Below, piece after piece: positions 19,602-30,200 of a stretch of DNA of 64,000 nt; the first letter of the stretch is position 1, and every line of letters starts with the position of its first letter. Both the position numbers and the translations under genes were made by a program. Source of the DNA: Janthinobacterium sp. Marseille (GTDB lineage: Bacteria > Pseudomonadota > Gammaproteobacteria > Burkholderiales > Burkholderiaceae_D); the NCBI RefSeq assembly GCF_000013625.1, contig NC_009659.1, positions 1 to 64,000 on the forward strand. The letters run 5' to 3'. The notes beneath the pieces were generated by a model, which was not told where the DNA came from, searched no databases, and saw nothing but the letters and a program-made list of their open reading frames with translations.

Positions 19602-21872
19602 TCAGGCCGCTCCGATCAAATCGACGACGGCCTGCAGCAGGCTTTCATCGTGGAAGCTGCTCTTGGTGAAGTAGTAGTCAGCACCGGCGTCGAGGCCGCG
19701 TTGCCGGTCTTCTTCCCTGTCCTTGTATGAAACGATCATCACCGGCAGCGATTGCAGGTTGGCCGCCTGCCGGATCAGCGATACCAGTTCTATGCCATCC
19801 ATGCGCGGCATGTCGATATCGGTAATAACCAGATCGAAATGTTCGGTACGCACTGCATTCCAGCCATCCATGCCGTCGACCGCGACCACCACCTGGTAAC
19901 CGCAATTGCTCAGCAGCTTGCGCTCGAGTTCGCGCACCGTTAACGAATCGTCGACCACCAGCACTTTCTTGCGCTTGACGTCGTTCAGGTTTTTACCACC
20001 GTGCTGGACCACATCCAGCTTGCCGGCGGCAGTGAGCTTCTCTACCGAACGCACCATGTCAGCGACATCGAGGATGAGCACCGGATCGCCATCTTCCATC
20101 AGCGCGCCGGCGAGTACATTCGGTACTTTGCCGAGACGGTTATCCAGCGGTTGCACTACCAGCATGCGCTCGCCGAGGAAGTCATCGACTGCCAAGCCGT
20201 AGGTATGTTCATGATCACCGATGACGACCACCGAAACCAGGTCATCCTTGGCGCGTAATTCGCCCTTCTGCAGGATTTGGTGCGCGCTGACGAGGCCGAT
20301 CTGGCGCCCGTCAAAAGTGAAATGCTGCTGCCCTTCCAGCATTGCCAGCTGGTCGCGGCGTAATTCCAGCGTGCGGTTTACATATGCAAGCGGGAAGGCA
20401 TAAGGTTCTTCATTGATGGTAACCAGCAGGCTGCGGATGACGGATAAGGTCAGCGGCAGTTGCATCTGGAAGCGCGTGCCTTGCTGCGGCGTGCTCGAAA
20501 TGCGTATGGTACCCCGCACCTGTTTGAGCATATCGCTGACGACATCGAGCCCGACCCCGCGTCCGGAAATATCGGTAACGGTATCGCGCAGGCTGAAGCT
20601 CGGCAACAGCAGGAATTCCAGCAACTCGGCTTCGCTCAGTTGTGCCACCGTATCAGCATTCGACAGTTTGCGTTCAATGATGGTGGCACGCAGTTGGTCG
20701 AGGTCGATGCCGGCACCGTCATCGCTGACATTGACCAGCAACATGCCGGCGCTATGGCGTGCTTCCAGTGTGATCAAACCCTGTTCCGGTTTGCCTGCTG
20801 CCTTGCGTTGTTGCGGGTTTTCTATGCCATGGTCGATGGCATTGCGCAGCAGGTGGCCGATGGGTGCTTCCAGTTTTTCCAGGATGTCCCGGTCTATCTG
20901 CGTTGCATTACCTATGATCTCCAGCCGTACCGATTTGCCGAGCGCATGCCCAACGTCGCGCACCATGCGTGCATAACCGTGGGTGCCATCGGCAAACGGA
21001 CGCATGCGGCAAGCAAGGGCTTCATCGTATAAACGTTGTGACAGATTGACCGAGCGGCGGTCGAAGGTTTCGAGCTCACCGAGTTGGTCGGCAACCATAT
21101 GCTGGCATTGCATCATCAGTGTGCGCACTTCTGACAATGCGGCTTGTGTCGCTTCATCGGCGGTTTGTGCCGATAATTTTTGATGCAGGAGATCCAGTGC
21201 TTGCCCGGCTTCACGCTGCGTACGCTTGAGGCGCAGGATGGAAGCGGTGAATGGTTTGAGGCGACGTGATTCGACCAGTGATTCACCGCTCAGGCTGAGC
21301 AAACGGTCCAGGTTTTTGGCATTGACTCGTACTGAGCGGATATTGCTTTCACGTGCTTCCGACGCCATTGCGCCATTGCTGATGGGCTGGCTCTCTGCTT
21401 CAACTGCGAGATTGCCTGCTGCATTGTCTGTCGCGGTATCGGCGCTACTGTCGCCGCCATCCGGATCCGCCATTGCTGTAGTCAGTTTGGCGATGAAAGC
21501 GGTGATCTCCGGCTTGCCGGCATGGTCGCCCCAGCTTTCATCGTTATTCGGTGGGTTGGCAATGCGGGTCAACAAATCCACGCCTGTGAGCAAGACATCG
21601 ATTTGCTTGCGATGCAGCAGCAATTCACCACGCCGTGCCAGCACGAAGCAATCTTCCATCACGTGCGCGACATCGACTCCCGCCGCCAGGCCAATGATGC
21701 GGGCTGCACCCTTGAGCGAATGCGCGGCCCGCATGCAGGCTTCCAGCTGGTCGGCCGAACGCGGATTTTGTTCGAGTTCAAGCAAGCCTATGCTCAAGAC
21801 ATGGGTCTGGCTTTCCGCCTCTTGCCGGAATAATTCCAGCATCGACATCTGGCTCAGGTCGGGTGAGCTCAT
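19602..21872 (-). CDS. wspE: WspE, CheA-like hybrid histidine kinase/response regulator
   Basis: This is the kinase of the Wsp complex, passing phosphate to WspR and WspF. Domains in order are HPt with RAAHSLKGAAR (His-51), dimerisation, HATPase (HLLRNAIDHGIENPQ and DDGAGIDL; GRGVGLDVV), a CheW-like domain, and a C-terminal receiver (LVVDDSLTVRELERK, DIDMPRMDG). I chose the ATG at 21872, which overlaps the wspD stop as ATGA, over an upstream in-frame start. Length is 756 residues. Confidence 0.92.
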   Translation of the reverse strand: MSSPDLSQMSMLELFRQEAESQTHVLSIGLLELEQNPRSADQLEACMRAAHSLKGAARIIGLAAGVDVAHVMEDCFVLARRGELLLHRKQIDVLLTGVDLLTRIANPPNNDESWGDHAGKPEITAFIAKLTTAMADPDGGDSSADTATDNAAGNLAVEAESQPISNGAMASEARESNIRSVRVNAKNLDRLLSLSGESLVESRRLKPFTASILRLKRTQREAGQALDLLHQKLSAQTADEATQAALSEVRTLMMQCQHMVADQLGELETFDRRSVNLSQRLYDEALACRMRPFADGTHGYARMVRDVGHALGKSVRLEIIGNATQIDRDILEKLEAPIGHLLRNAIDHGIENPQQRKAAGKPEQGLITLEARHSAGMLLVNVSDDGAGIDLDQLRATIIERKLSNADTVAQLSEAELLEFLLLPSFSLRDTVTDISGRGVGLDVVSDMLKQVRGTIRISSTPQQGTRFQMQLPLTLSVIRSLLVTINEEPYAFPLAYVNRTLELRRDQLAMLEGQQHFTFDGRQIGLVSAHQILQKGELRAKDDLVSVVVIGDHEHTYGLAVDDFLGERMLVVQPLDNRLGKVPNVLAGALMEDGDPVLILDVADMVRSVEKLTAAGKLDVVQHGGKNLNDVKRKKVLVVDDSLTVRELERKLLSNCGYQVVVAVDGMDGWNAVRTEHFDLVITDIDMPRMDGIELVSLIRQAANLQSLPVMIVSYKDREEDRQRGLDAGADYYFTKSSFHDESLLQAVVDLIGAA

Positions 21873-22543
21873 GTCAGGCTCCGGTTCAATGCATAAAACA
21901 AGAGGCCGCAATCCAGCAAACCTATCTTCTTGTCCTTGCTGACGATCATTGCTTGGGTATAGGTCGTGTTCGATTGCGCCACCGTTGACGGTACGGCTTG
22001 CAGTTCAGCTTGCGTAAAACGCTGCACGCCGAGCACTTCATCGACCGGGAATACCAGGGATTGCCCCTGATGCGCGACGACCAGCAGGCGCTGGATCGCT
22101 GCTGCAGTGCCACGTTCCGCGCCCAGCATTTGCGTCAATGACACACACAGCAGCAAGGAGCCGCGCACATTGCTCAAGCCGAGGATGGCGCGATTGGTCT
22201 GGTGCGGCAGGCTGTGTATCGTGCGTTGCTCGGCGACTTCGACGATGGCATCGGTAGGCAGGGCCAGCCATTCAATGCCGGCACGGAAGATCAGTGCGGA
22301 GACTGCCGTTTCGCTACGCGCCAGGCTTTGTTTGCTTTGACCCCAGTCGCTGATCAGGTCTGCATCCGAAGTCGGCCGGTCCAGCAAGGTCGAGGCGGCA
22401 GCTGCATAAGTCGGGCAGTTCAGGCAGCGGAAGTAATCCTGCAGTTTCGGGCAGGTATTGTCGCCGCGTACACCGATGCGATTCCAGCAATCGTCGATTT
22501 TTATATCCATGGCCACTTCAGCCGTTTGCAATGGTTCATGCAT
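21869..22543 (-). CDS. wspD: WspD, CheW-like coupling protein
   Basis: This coupling protein links receptor and kinase. A CheW fold occupies the C-terminal about 150 residues (FRAGIEWLALPTDAIVEV, ILGLSNVRGSLLLCVSLTQML, LVFPVDEVLGVQRF). The N-terminal about 75 residues carry several cysteines (CWNRIG, CPKLQDYFRCLNCP), a feature of WspD-type proteins. The ATG at 22543 overlaps the wspC stop by 8 bp; an upstream in-frame start at 22570 is less likely. The downstream overlap with wspE is ATGA. Confidence 0.88.
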   Translation of the reverse strand: MHEPLQTAEVAMDIKIDDCWNRIGVRGDNTCPKLQDYFRCLNCPTYAAAASTLLDRPTSDADLISDWGQSKQSLARSETAVSALIFRAGIEWLALPTDAIVEVAEQRTIHSLPHQTNRAILGLSNVRGSLLLCVSLTQMLGAERGTAAAIQRLLVVAHQGQSLVFPVDEVLGVQRFTQAELQAVPSTVAQSNTTYTQAMIVSKDKKIGLLDCGLLFYALNRSLT

Positions 22544-23810
22544 GCGGCTGCTCCTGCGCACTGGTCGCACTGGCGGCTACCCGTTGTGCGCGTTGTTGCA
22601 TCAACTGGGCACCGGCGGTATCACCCTGTGCCGCCAACAGCGCTGCGAGGTGCGTCAGTGCTTCGTAATGATTCGGTTGCAGGTAAATTGTCTTGCGATA
22701 GAACTGCAGCGCTTCGCCGCTATCTTGCCGGGCATCGCTGATTAACCCCATCAGGTAGTAAGCGGCGGCGTTCGGGCCATTCTGCTGCACATGCTCCTTG
22801 CATAACGCGTCGGCTTCCGCCAGTTCACCCTGGTTTGCGCATTGCATGGCGCGGGTGAGTAACGTTTCCCCGGATGGTGCGGCGACAGGAGTGGCAATTG
22901 GTACCACCGGTGGTACGACGTTCGCGAATGGTTTCCTGACCGGTGTTGCGGGCGGCAAGGGTTTGATCTGGATGGGTGCGGGCGCGATAATTTTGCGCGC
23001 GACGGCAGTCGGATGCGGACCATTCCGTTTGCGAAAAGCAAATGCCAGCGGGATACCGGCTGAAACCAGGTTGGGCCGCAGCATGACACCGGCTTCGGCC
23101 GGACCGACAAAGATCGTACCTTGCGGATGCAGCAGGCGATCCAGTACTTCTACCGCCTGTTGCTGCATTTCCCGATCAAAGTAAATCAGTACATTGCGAC
23201 AAAACACAAAGTCATACGGTTTTTCATTGAGCAGGAAATCACCGGCAAACATATTCCCGTGGCGGAAATTGACTTGCTGGCGTACCAGTTCCGACAATCG
23301 TGCTTCATCCTTGCTTGTATCGAAGTGACGATCACGGTAGTCCAGCAATTTGCCGCGGAAGGAATTGCGGCCGTATACACCGCGCTCCGCAATTGCAAGT
23401 GAGCGATGACAGATGTCAATCGCATCGATATGGAAGTTGACCGATGGTACGCCGGCATCCAGTAAAGCCATCGCAACGGAATACGGTTCTTCGCCGGTGG
23501 AGCATGGCAGGCTGAGTACGCGTACGCAGCGATCCGGTTTTTCTGCAATCTGTTGTCGTGCCATGCGTGCCAGCGACAGGATGGCTTCGCGGTCGCGGAA
23601 GAACCAGGTCTCGGGCACGATTACCAGTTCGATCAGTTCCTGCAATTCGCCGGGTGCCGATTGCAGGGCCAGCAGATAGGCATCCTGCGTCATGCCCAGC
23701 GTCAGCATGCGTTCGCTGACGGCGCGTTCGATCAGCATCATGCCGACCGATGCGACATCCAGCCCCATGCTGTGACGGAGCAGGCTGGCGATGCGATTGA
23801 GCGTCGTCAT
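22536..23810 (-). CDS. wspC: WspC, CheR methyltransferase with TPR region
   Basis: WspC methylates glutamates of WspA using S-adenosylmethionine. An N-terminal CheR all-alpha region and the methyltransferase core (LSLPCSTGEEPYSVAM, CRNVLIYFD) occupy residues about 1-270. A proline/alanine linker is followed by tetratricopeptide-like repeats (about 330-420, e.g. AAAYYLMGLISDARQDSGEALQ). The ATG overlaps the wspB stop as ATGA. At 424 residues it matches WspC-type fusions and not plain CheR. Confidence 0.9.
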   Translation of the reverse strand: MTTLNRIASLLRHSMGLDVASVGMMLIERAVSERMLTLGMTQDAYLLALQSAPGELQELIELVIVPETWFFRDREAILSLARMARQQIAEKPDRCVRVLSLPCSTGEEPYSVAMALLDAGVPSVNFHIDAIDICHRSLAIAERGVYGRNSFRGKLLDYRDRHFDTSKDEARLSELVRQQVNFRHGNMFAGDFLLNEKPYDFVFCRNVLIYFDREMQQQAVEVLDRLLHPQGTIFVGPAEAGVMLRPNLVSAGIPLAFAFRKRNGPHPTAVARKIIAPAPIQIKPLPPATPVRKPFANVVPPVVPIATPVAAPSGETLLTRAMQCANQGELAEADALCKEHVQQNGPNAAAYYLMGLISDARQDSGEALQFYRKTIYLQPNHYEALTHLAALLAAQGDTAGAQLMQQRAQRVAASATSAQEQPHA

Positions 23811-24292
23811 TCGCTGACCACTTCCGGAAACAGCAGGGCTTGCACCGATGCATCGAGCAAGTCCTGCACATTGATGCGCTGGATCAAACCGTCATCGCGG
23901 CGCAAGACCGGTCCCAGGTAGCGCGCATCCTGGTTCGACAAACCTGAGTCAGAAAAATTGGCGGGATCGCAGCGTAGGGTATCGGTCGCTTTTTCGACGA
24001 CCAGTCCAAGCAATTGCGGCGCCTGCCCTGCCGGTGTGTAGTGCACCAGCACCAGGCGGGTGCTGAGTCGGGATGCCGCAGCTTGTCCGGTCGCGAGCAG
24101 GCTGACATCGAGTACCGGCACATGCTGGCCATCGTAATTGAACAGGCCCAGCACCCATGCCGGCGTACCCGGCACTTCCTTGAGGCGTGCCAACGGCAGC
24201 ACCAGCGCCACTTGCGCGGCTTCCAGTGCATAGCGGTCCCGCCCGATCTGGAAGAGCAGGAACAGCATGTGTGGTCCGTTACCGGCAGTCAT
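23807..24292 (-). CDS. wspB: WspB, CheW-like coupling protein
   Basis: A single CheW domain (161 residues): LFLLFQIGRDRYALEAAQVALVLPL, then PAWVLGLFNYDGQHVPVLDV and LGLVVEKATDTL. It lies 11 bp after wspA and overlaps wspC, giving the canonical wspA-B-C order. Two separate CheW proteins (WspB and WspD) are normal for Wsp systems. The start could alternatively be Met-9 (MLFLLFQIG). Confidence 0.9.
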   Translation of the reverse strand: MTAGNGPHMLFLLFQIGRDRYALEAAQVALVLPLARLKEVPGTPAWVLGLFNYDGQHVPVLDVSLLATGQAAASRLSTRLVLVHYTPAGQAPQLLGLVVEKATDTLRCDPANFSDSGLSNQDARYLGPVLRRDDGLIQRINVQDLLDASVQALLFPEVVSE

Positions 24293-24303
24293 GACCGTTT
24301 CCG

Positions 24304-25932
24304 TCAGGCCGAAACCTTGAAGCGCGATACGCCGTTACGCAAGCCGTTCGACACCAGGTGCAGTTCGTCGATTGCCTGGCTCGATTGCTGCAGCGATTCA
24401 ACCGTTTGTTGTGCGGCTTCGCTCAGTTGTACCAGTGCCTGGTTAATTTGTTCGGCGCTATTGGCTTGTGCCTGCATGCCTTCATTGACGACCTGGAAGC
24501 GCGGTGCCAGTGCCTGTACCTGCGCAATGATTTGCGAGAGCTGGCTGCCGACTTGCTGTACTTCCTGCATGCCGCGCCGGACCTGGTCGGAGAATTTATC
24601 CATACCCATCACACCAGCAGCAACTGCCGACTGGATTTCCTTGACCATCAATTCGATGTCATAGGTAGCGACTGCGGTTTGATCAGCCAGGCGACGAATC
24701 TCGGTTGCGACGACCGAGAAGCCACGACCGTATTCACCGGCTTTTTCCGCTTCGATCGCCGCGTTCAGCGACAGCAGATTGGTTTGATCGGCGACCTTGG
24801 TGATGGTGGTCACGACCTGGTTAATATTGCCGGCCTTTTCATTCAGGATGGCCAGCTTGCCGCTGACGGAACCTGCTGCATCCATCACCGCCTGCATGGT
24901 GTCTTCCATCCGGGTCAGGCCGGTCTGGCCGCTGCCGGCCAGGGTCGCGGCTTGTTCGGACACCAGTGACACTTCATTCATCGTGCGCACCAGGTCACGC
25001 GAGGTCGCGAAAATTTCACGCGACGTTGCACCGATTTCGGTGGTGGTGGCAGCGGTTTCTGCCGCGGTAGCTTGCTGTTGTTTCGAGGTCGCGGCGATTT
25101 CAGTGACCGAGCTGGAAACCTGGCCCGATGATTTTTGCGCTTGCCCGACCAGTATGGTGAGTTCATCGGTCATGCGGTTGAAGCCGGACGCCAGGTGTTC
25201 GAATTCATCCTTGCGTTCCAGGTGCAGGCGTTGCGAAAAATCGCCGGAGCGCATGACATCGAGAATGCCGATCAGGCGTTGCATAGGTATGGTAATTGCG
25301 CGCAACAGGAAATAGCCCGAGATGATCGCCGCCAGCAATGCAACGACAAGCGCTGCCACCATATTGATCTTGGCTTGGTGGACCGAGTCTATGATGTGCT
25401 GGGCCGATTGATCGGCAATGACCTTATTGTTTTCCGTGATCTTTTGGATCAGTGCATGCGCATCTTTCCAGGCCGGACGTAATTGCTCAATGAATAATTT
25501 GTGTACCAGCGGTGACGTGCGGCTCAAATCCTGGCGCAGGATTTCCTGCTGGATTTGCTGGTACTTGGCGCGTGCCTGTTTGAATTCTTCGAACTGGGCT
25601 TTGTCGTCTGCGGCGAAAATCGAATTTTCATACTGGACCTGCAACGCATTGATGTGTTCGTTATTAACTTGCAGCTTGGCCAGGTCGTTTTTGCGATTCG
25701 CATCGCTATCGGCGATTTCTGCGATCTGCTGTATCAGCATATAGTTTTCAAACCAGTAGGCATTGATCATGGCACTGGCATGCAAACCCGGTGTCGAGTC
25801 ATCCTGCAGGCTGCTGGCAGCATCATCAATTTTTGCCAAACGCACCCAGGCTACCGCCGCCATCAAAGCCATCAACAGCAGGATGAGCGCAAAGCTTCCG
25901 AGGATCCGTTGTTTGATTGTCCAATTTTTCAT
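24304..25932 (-). CDS. wspA: WspA, membrane chemoreceptor of the Wsp system
   Basis: This methyl-accepting receptor starts the surface-sensing operon. It has an N-terminal membrane helix (about 10-30), a periplasmic four-helix-bundle-type sensor (about 31-185), a second membrane helix (about 186-210), a HAMP region and a cytoplasmic signalling domain with the hairpin tip [32 protein letters not shown]. There is no CheR-docking pentapeptide at the C-terminus. In Pseudomonas WspA responds to surface contact or envelope stress; the same is inferred here. It is the first gene of the seven-gene minus-strand operon. Confidence 0.9.
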   Translation of the reverse strand: MKNWTIKQRILGSFALILLLMALMAAVAWVRLAKIDDAASSLQDDSTPGLHASAMINAYWFENYMLIQQIAEIADSDANRKNDLAKLQVNNEHINALQVQYENSIFAADDKAQFEEFKQARAKYQQIQQEILRQDLSRTSPLVHKLFIEQLRPAWKDAHALIQKITENNKVIADQSAQHIIDSVHQAKINMVAALVVALLAAIISGYFLLRAITIPMQRLIGILDVMRSGDFSQRLHLERKDEFEHLASGFNRMTDELTILVGQAQKSSGQVSSSVTEIAATSKQQQATAAETAATTTEIGATSREIFATSRDLVRTMNEVSLVSEQAATLAGSGQTGLTRMEDTMQAVMDAAGSVSGKLAILNEKAGNINQVVTTITKVADQTNLLSLNAAIEAEKAGEYGRGFSVVATEIRRLADQTAVATYDIELMVKEIQSAVAAGVMGMDKFSDQVRRGMQEVQQVGSQLSQIIAQVQALAPRFQVVNEGMQAQANSAEQINQALVQLSEAAQQTVESLQQSSQAIDELHLVSNGLRNGVSRFKVSA

Positions 25933-26240
25933 GTTGGCGGGCTTTCCTGGAGAATGTTTTTTTGTACTGTAAAGGAGGCGGGAGTGGCTTTATTTTGATG
26001 CTTCTTGCCTCTGGGCATTATGGCTGAAGTGCCAGGGGAGCGCCATATTTAAGTGCGGGCTATCTGTTAACAAAAGTGAGTAAATACTGCAGTCATTACG
26101 GAGGTGAATCAGCGCCGATAATGACAGGCGGCAACACTCTTGTTAAACGCGTAGCGCCCGGAATACAAGCGGGGCCGGATGTGGCGAAAGTGAGATGGTG
26201 CAGGGCCGGCGAACAGGTCGTCGACTGTTGACGTGTGGGT
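25933..26240. other. wspA upstream region, no gene seen
   Basis: The 308 bp between wspA and a lipoprotein gene on the same strand should hold the wsp promoter. No convincing terminator, operator or small gene stands out. An ACTGTAAAGGAGGCG stretch near 25965 is on the plus strand and serves no gene. Confidence 0.4.
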
Positions 26241-26801
26241 TCAGACCGGATTGGCGATCCACCAGTATCCGATGCCGCTGCCATTGCGCAACACATAGCG
26301 GACATTGTTGATGAAACGTTGCGGGAATTTGCCGGCATCCTGGCTGGCGCTGGCTTCCTGCATCATGTCCCTTACCAGTTCGGCGGTTTTGTTTTGACTC
26401 AGGCGCGGGTTGACGGCTGCCGCCACCACTTCTGACAGTGCCAGCACATTATTGCGGTTATCGGCCGGTGTGCCGTTTTCGGCGACCAGTGCGGTGACGC
26501 TGGTGATGTGGCCGGTTTCCTTGGAAACCGCGGCCGTCAGCGAAATGCCGGTCGAGAAAGTGTGCTGGAAGTAATCGTGGACGGCACCGTGCCGGACTTC
26601 GACCTTATTGATCTTGAAGGATTGGCCGTAGGCGCGCGACGCAGCATTGAAGGCGCTGGCGAATTGTTCCGACGTCAGCTCGAATTCGGCTTCCCGCTCC
26701 AGGCTGCTATGCCGTTCCGGTATTTCGCCGGTCCTGGTTTCGACTGCTTTGCCGCAGGCGACTAAACATAGCGCCAGCAAGGCGCACGTTAGCGTCTTCA
26801 T
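26241..26801 (-). CDS. Hypothetical lipoprotein, 186 residues
   Basis: MKTLTCALLALCLVACGKA is a lipoprotein signal with lipobox LVAC (Cys-16). The mature protein begins with a low-complexity acidic segment and continues as a mixed alpha/beta domain (about 40-186) with ITSVTALVAENGTPADNRNN and a C-terminal aromatic stretch GYWWIANPV. I do not recognise the family. It lies alone on the minus strand, 308 bp upstream of wspA, divergent from the RND operon. Confidence 0.7.
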   Translation of the reverse strand: MKTLTCALLALCLVACGKAVETRTGEIPERHSSLEREAEFELTSEQFASAFNAASRAYGQSFKINKVEVRHGAVHDYFQHTFSTGISLTAAVSKETGHITSVTALVAENGTPADNRNNVLALSEVVAAAVNPRLSQNKTAELVRDMMQEASASQDAGKFPQRFINNVRYVLRNGSGIGYWWIANPV

Positions 26802-27208
26802 GTCTCCTCCGTGACCCTCGCCAGGCGCGGGCCGTGTATCTTGTGTTCGTGTCTTTATAGTTTTTGGCGCGGCCTCAAAAGCTCCGCATATAGGGCAGAT
26901 TACACCAAATCCGGCATGTTATTTGCAGGTTTTAAGGCCTTTTTACGACTTTAATTGTTAACGTTTGTAGGCAGGAAATGCCGGCGTGGACAGGCGTAAA
27001 ATCTGTGCCCTTGCTACCGACCAGGTCCCAAAGCCGTGCAAAACTGACAAATTTGTCATTTTCCAGTCAGCAACAAGACATTGACGGCGATGTATATTGG
27101 CTGCCTTGTGGCGTTTTATGCCCAAGGCCCTCGCTGTTTGCCGCGCCAGGGCTGGCATCCGGATGATGCAGCTGCAGCGGTATCCCAAACAAGAACGGAA
27201 ATTATTCG
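26802..27208. other. Divergent promoter region before the RND operon
   Basis: This 407-bp gap between the lipoprotein gene and the RND pump gene contains the copper-box-like palindrome listed separately. No gene is supported in it. Confidence 0.4.
27045..27058. promoter_or_regulatory. CusR/CopR-like copper-box palindrome
   Basis: TGACAAATTTGTCA is a perfect 14-bp palindrome flanked by an A tract (27040-27043) and a T tract (27059-27062). It matches the established CusR/PcoR box pattern TGACAA-n2-TTGTCA with A/T flanks. It lies about 150 bp upstream of the RND operon, whose last two genes encode a CusR-like regulator and its kinase. Autoregulation of the whole operon is therefore likely. Confidence 0.7.
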
Positions 27209-30200
27209 ATGTGGATTGTCAAAATCGCTTTGCGGCGGCCGTATACCTTCCTGGTAATGGCCTTGCTGATTTTTCTGGCCACGCCTATCGCGCTGACGCG
27301 CATGGCGACCGACATTCTTCCGGAAATCGATATTCCGGTCATCAGCATCATCTGGAACTACAACGGTCTCTCTGCACAGGAGATGGGCCAGCGGGTTACC
27401 GCCGTCAATGAACGGGTGTTGACGACGACCGTCAATGACATCGAGCACATCGAATCGCAAACGCTGGCCGGGGTTGCCGTCATCAAGGTATTTTTCCAGC
27501 CTGATGCCAGTATCCAGACCGCGATTGCACAGGTGACTTCGGTATCGCAGGCCATTCTGCGCCAGATGCCGCCCGGCATGACGCCGCCCCTCATCATCAA
27601 ATATTCTGCTTCCAGCATTCCGGTCATGCAGCTGGGCCTGTCCAGCCCGACCATGTCGGAACAGGGTTTGTTCGACATTGCACTCAACTCCTTGCGGACC
27701 AAGCTGGTCACGATACCGGGTGTCGCGATTCCTTATCCATACGGTGGTAAAAGCCGCGTTGTTTCCGTCGATCTGGATGCGCAGGCTTTGCAGTCCAAAG
27801 GTTTGTCGCCGACAGATATCGTCAATGCGGTGAACGCACAGAACCTGATCCTGCCGGGCGGTACCGCCAAATTCGGCAGCACTGAATTCACCGTCAATAT
27901 CAATGGTTCGCCGCGTGTGCTGGATGAGTTGAATGACTTGCCGGTGCGCAGCGTCAATGGTGCCACTACCTACCTGGGTGAAGTCGCACATGTGCGCGAC
28001 GGTTTCACGCCGCAAACCAATATTGCACGGCAGGACGGCCAGCGTGGCGTGCTGTTGTCGTTGCTGAAGAATGGCGGCGCATCGACGTTGGCAATTGTTG
28101 ATTCGGTACGTGCTTCGCTGGACGACATCCTCCCGACCCTGCCGGATGATGTGAAGGTGACCGCGCTGTTCGACCAGTCGGTCTTCGTCAAGGCGGCGAT
28201 CAGTGGCGTGATGCATGAAGCATTGATTGCAGCCTGCCTGACCGCGACCATGATCCTGCTCTTCCTCGGCAACTGGCGCACCACCTGCATCATCGCGATT
28301 TCAATTCCGTTGTCGGTGCTGTCATCGATACTGGCGCTGCACGCATTGGGTGAAACCATCAATATCATGACGCTGGGCGGGCTCGCGCTGGCGGTCGGTA
28401 TCCTGGTCGATGATGCGACGGTGACCATCGAGAACATCGAGCGCTACCTGCATCTCGGGCATGACCTCGAAACGGCGATCCTGGAAGGTGCCGGCGAGAT
28501 TGCGATCCCGACCCTGGTGGCGACGCTGTGTATCTGTATCGTTTTCGTGCCGATGTTCTTCCTGACCGGTGTTGCGCGTTACCTGTTCGTGCCTTTGGCC
28601 GAAGCGGTGATGTTTGCGATGATCGCGTCCTACATCCTGTCGCGTACTTTGGTGCCGACCCTTGTCATGCTCTTCATGCGCAAATCGCATGGTGCCGGTC
28701 ATACCGAAGCGAAAGGCAAGCCTAGCCTGTTGCAACGTGTTTACACGAGCTTCGATGCGCGCTTCGAACGCATGCGTCGCGGTTACATCCTGGTCTTGAG
28801 CGCCCTGCTGCCGCGTCGTCGCTTTTATGCGGCGGTCTTCCTCGGCTTCACGGTCTTGTCCAGCGGCCTCTACTTTACGCTGGGGCAGGATTTCTTCCCT
28901 AGCGTCGATGCGGGCCTGGCGCGTCTGCATTTCCGTGCCCCGACCGGTACCCGGATCGAGGAGACTGCTCGCCTGGCTGACCAGATCGAAGCGGTGATAC
29001 GCGAAACCATACCAGCCGAAGAACTGGAAACCGTACTGGATAACCTCGGCCTGCCGTATAGCGGTATCAATCTGTCCTACAGCAATGCCGGCACCATAGG
29101 CACTTTCGATGGTGAAATCCAGATCGCGCTGAAAAAAGGCCATGCGCCGACCGATGATTATGTGAAGCAACTGCGGGCCGAATTGCCGAAGCGCTTTCCC
29201 GGCATAGAGTTTTACTTCCAGCCGGCAGACGTGGTGACGCAAATCCTGAACTTCGGTTTGCCGGCCGCCATCGACGTACAATTTGGTGGCAGTAACATCA
29301 AGGAAAATTATCGTCTCGCTGCGCAATTACAGAATGCCGTGAAACAGATTCCGGGCGCGGTGGATGTCTACATCCGTCAGCGTATCGATCAACCTGCCAT
29401 GCAGTTGACGATGGATCGCAGTCGTTTGCAGCAGATGGGTTTAAGTGCGGCTAACGTGGCACAGAATCTGTTGATCCCGCTTTCCGGCAGCTCGCAGACT
29501 GCGCCTGCATTCTGGCTGAATCCGGCTAATGGCATCGCTTACAACATTACGGTACAGACGCCGCAGTACAAGATAGACAGCCTGGATGCGCTGATGCAAA
29601 TCCCGGTCGGTACCGGTAGTGCGGGCACGCCTACCCAGTTGTTGAGCAATCTGGTGGATGTCAAAACCACTCGTGAACAATCAGTGATTTCGCGTTACAA
29701 CATAGAACCGGTGATCGACCTGTACGTCAGTGTCAGTGGCCGTGACCTGGGTTCGGTGGCGCGTGAGGTGGCGAAGGCAATCGAACCGATACGCGCGCAA
29801 TTGCCGAAAGGATCAAAGATCAATATGCGCGGCCAGGTTGAAACCATGCAGTCGTCCTTTGTCGGCCTCGGTATCGGCTTGCTGATGGCGATCGTGCTGG
29901 TCTATCTGCTGATCGTGGTCAACTTCCAGTCGTGGATAGATCCGTTGATCATTATTACTGCCCTGCCCGCAGCGCTGGCCGGGATTGCGTGGATGCTCTT
30001 CCTCACCGGGACCACGCTAAGCGTACCGGCGTTGACAGGTGCCATCATGACGGTGGGTGTGGCGACGGCGAATAGTATCCTGATGGTGTCGTTTGCACGG
30101 CAGCGCTTGCTGGCCGGTGAGCCGCCTTTATCGGCGGCACTGGAAGCTGGTGCGACCCGTCTGCGTCCGGTGCTGATGACGGCGCTGGCGATGATTATCG

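Noticed and set aside
18613..19674. A 353-codon open frame antisense to wspF
   Set aside because: Cysteine- and histidine-rich shadow composition and no ribosome-binding site; wspF is well supported.
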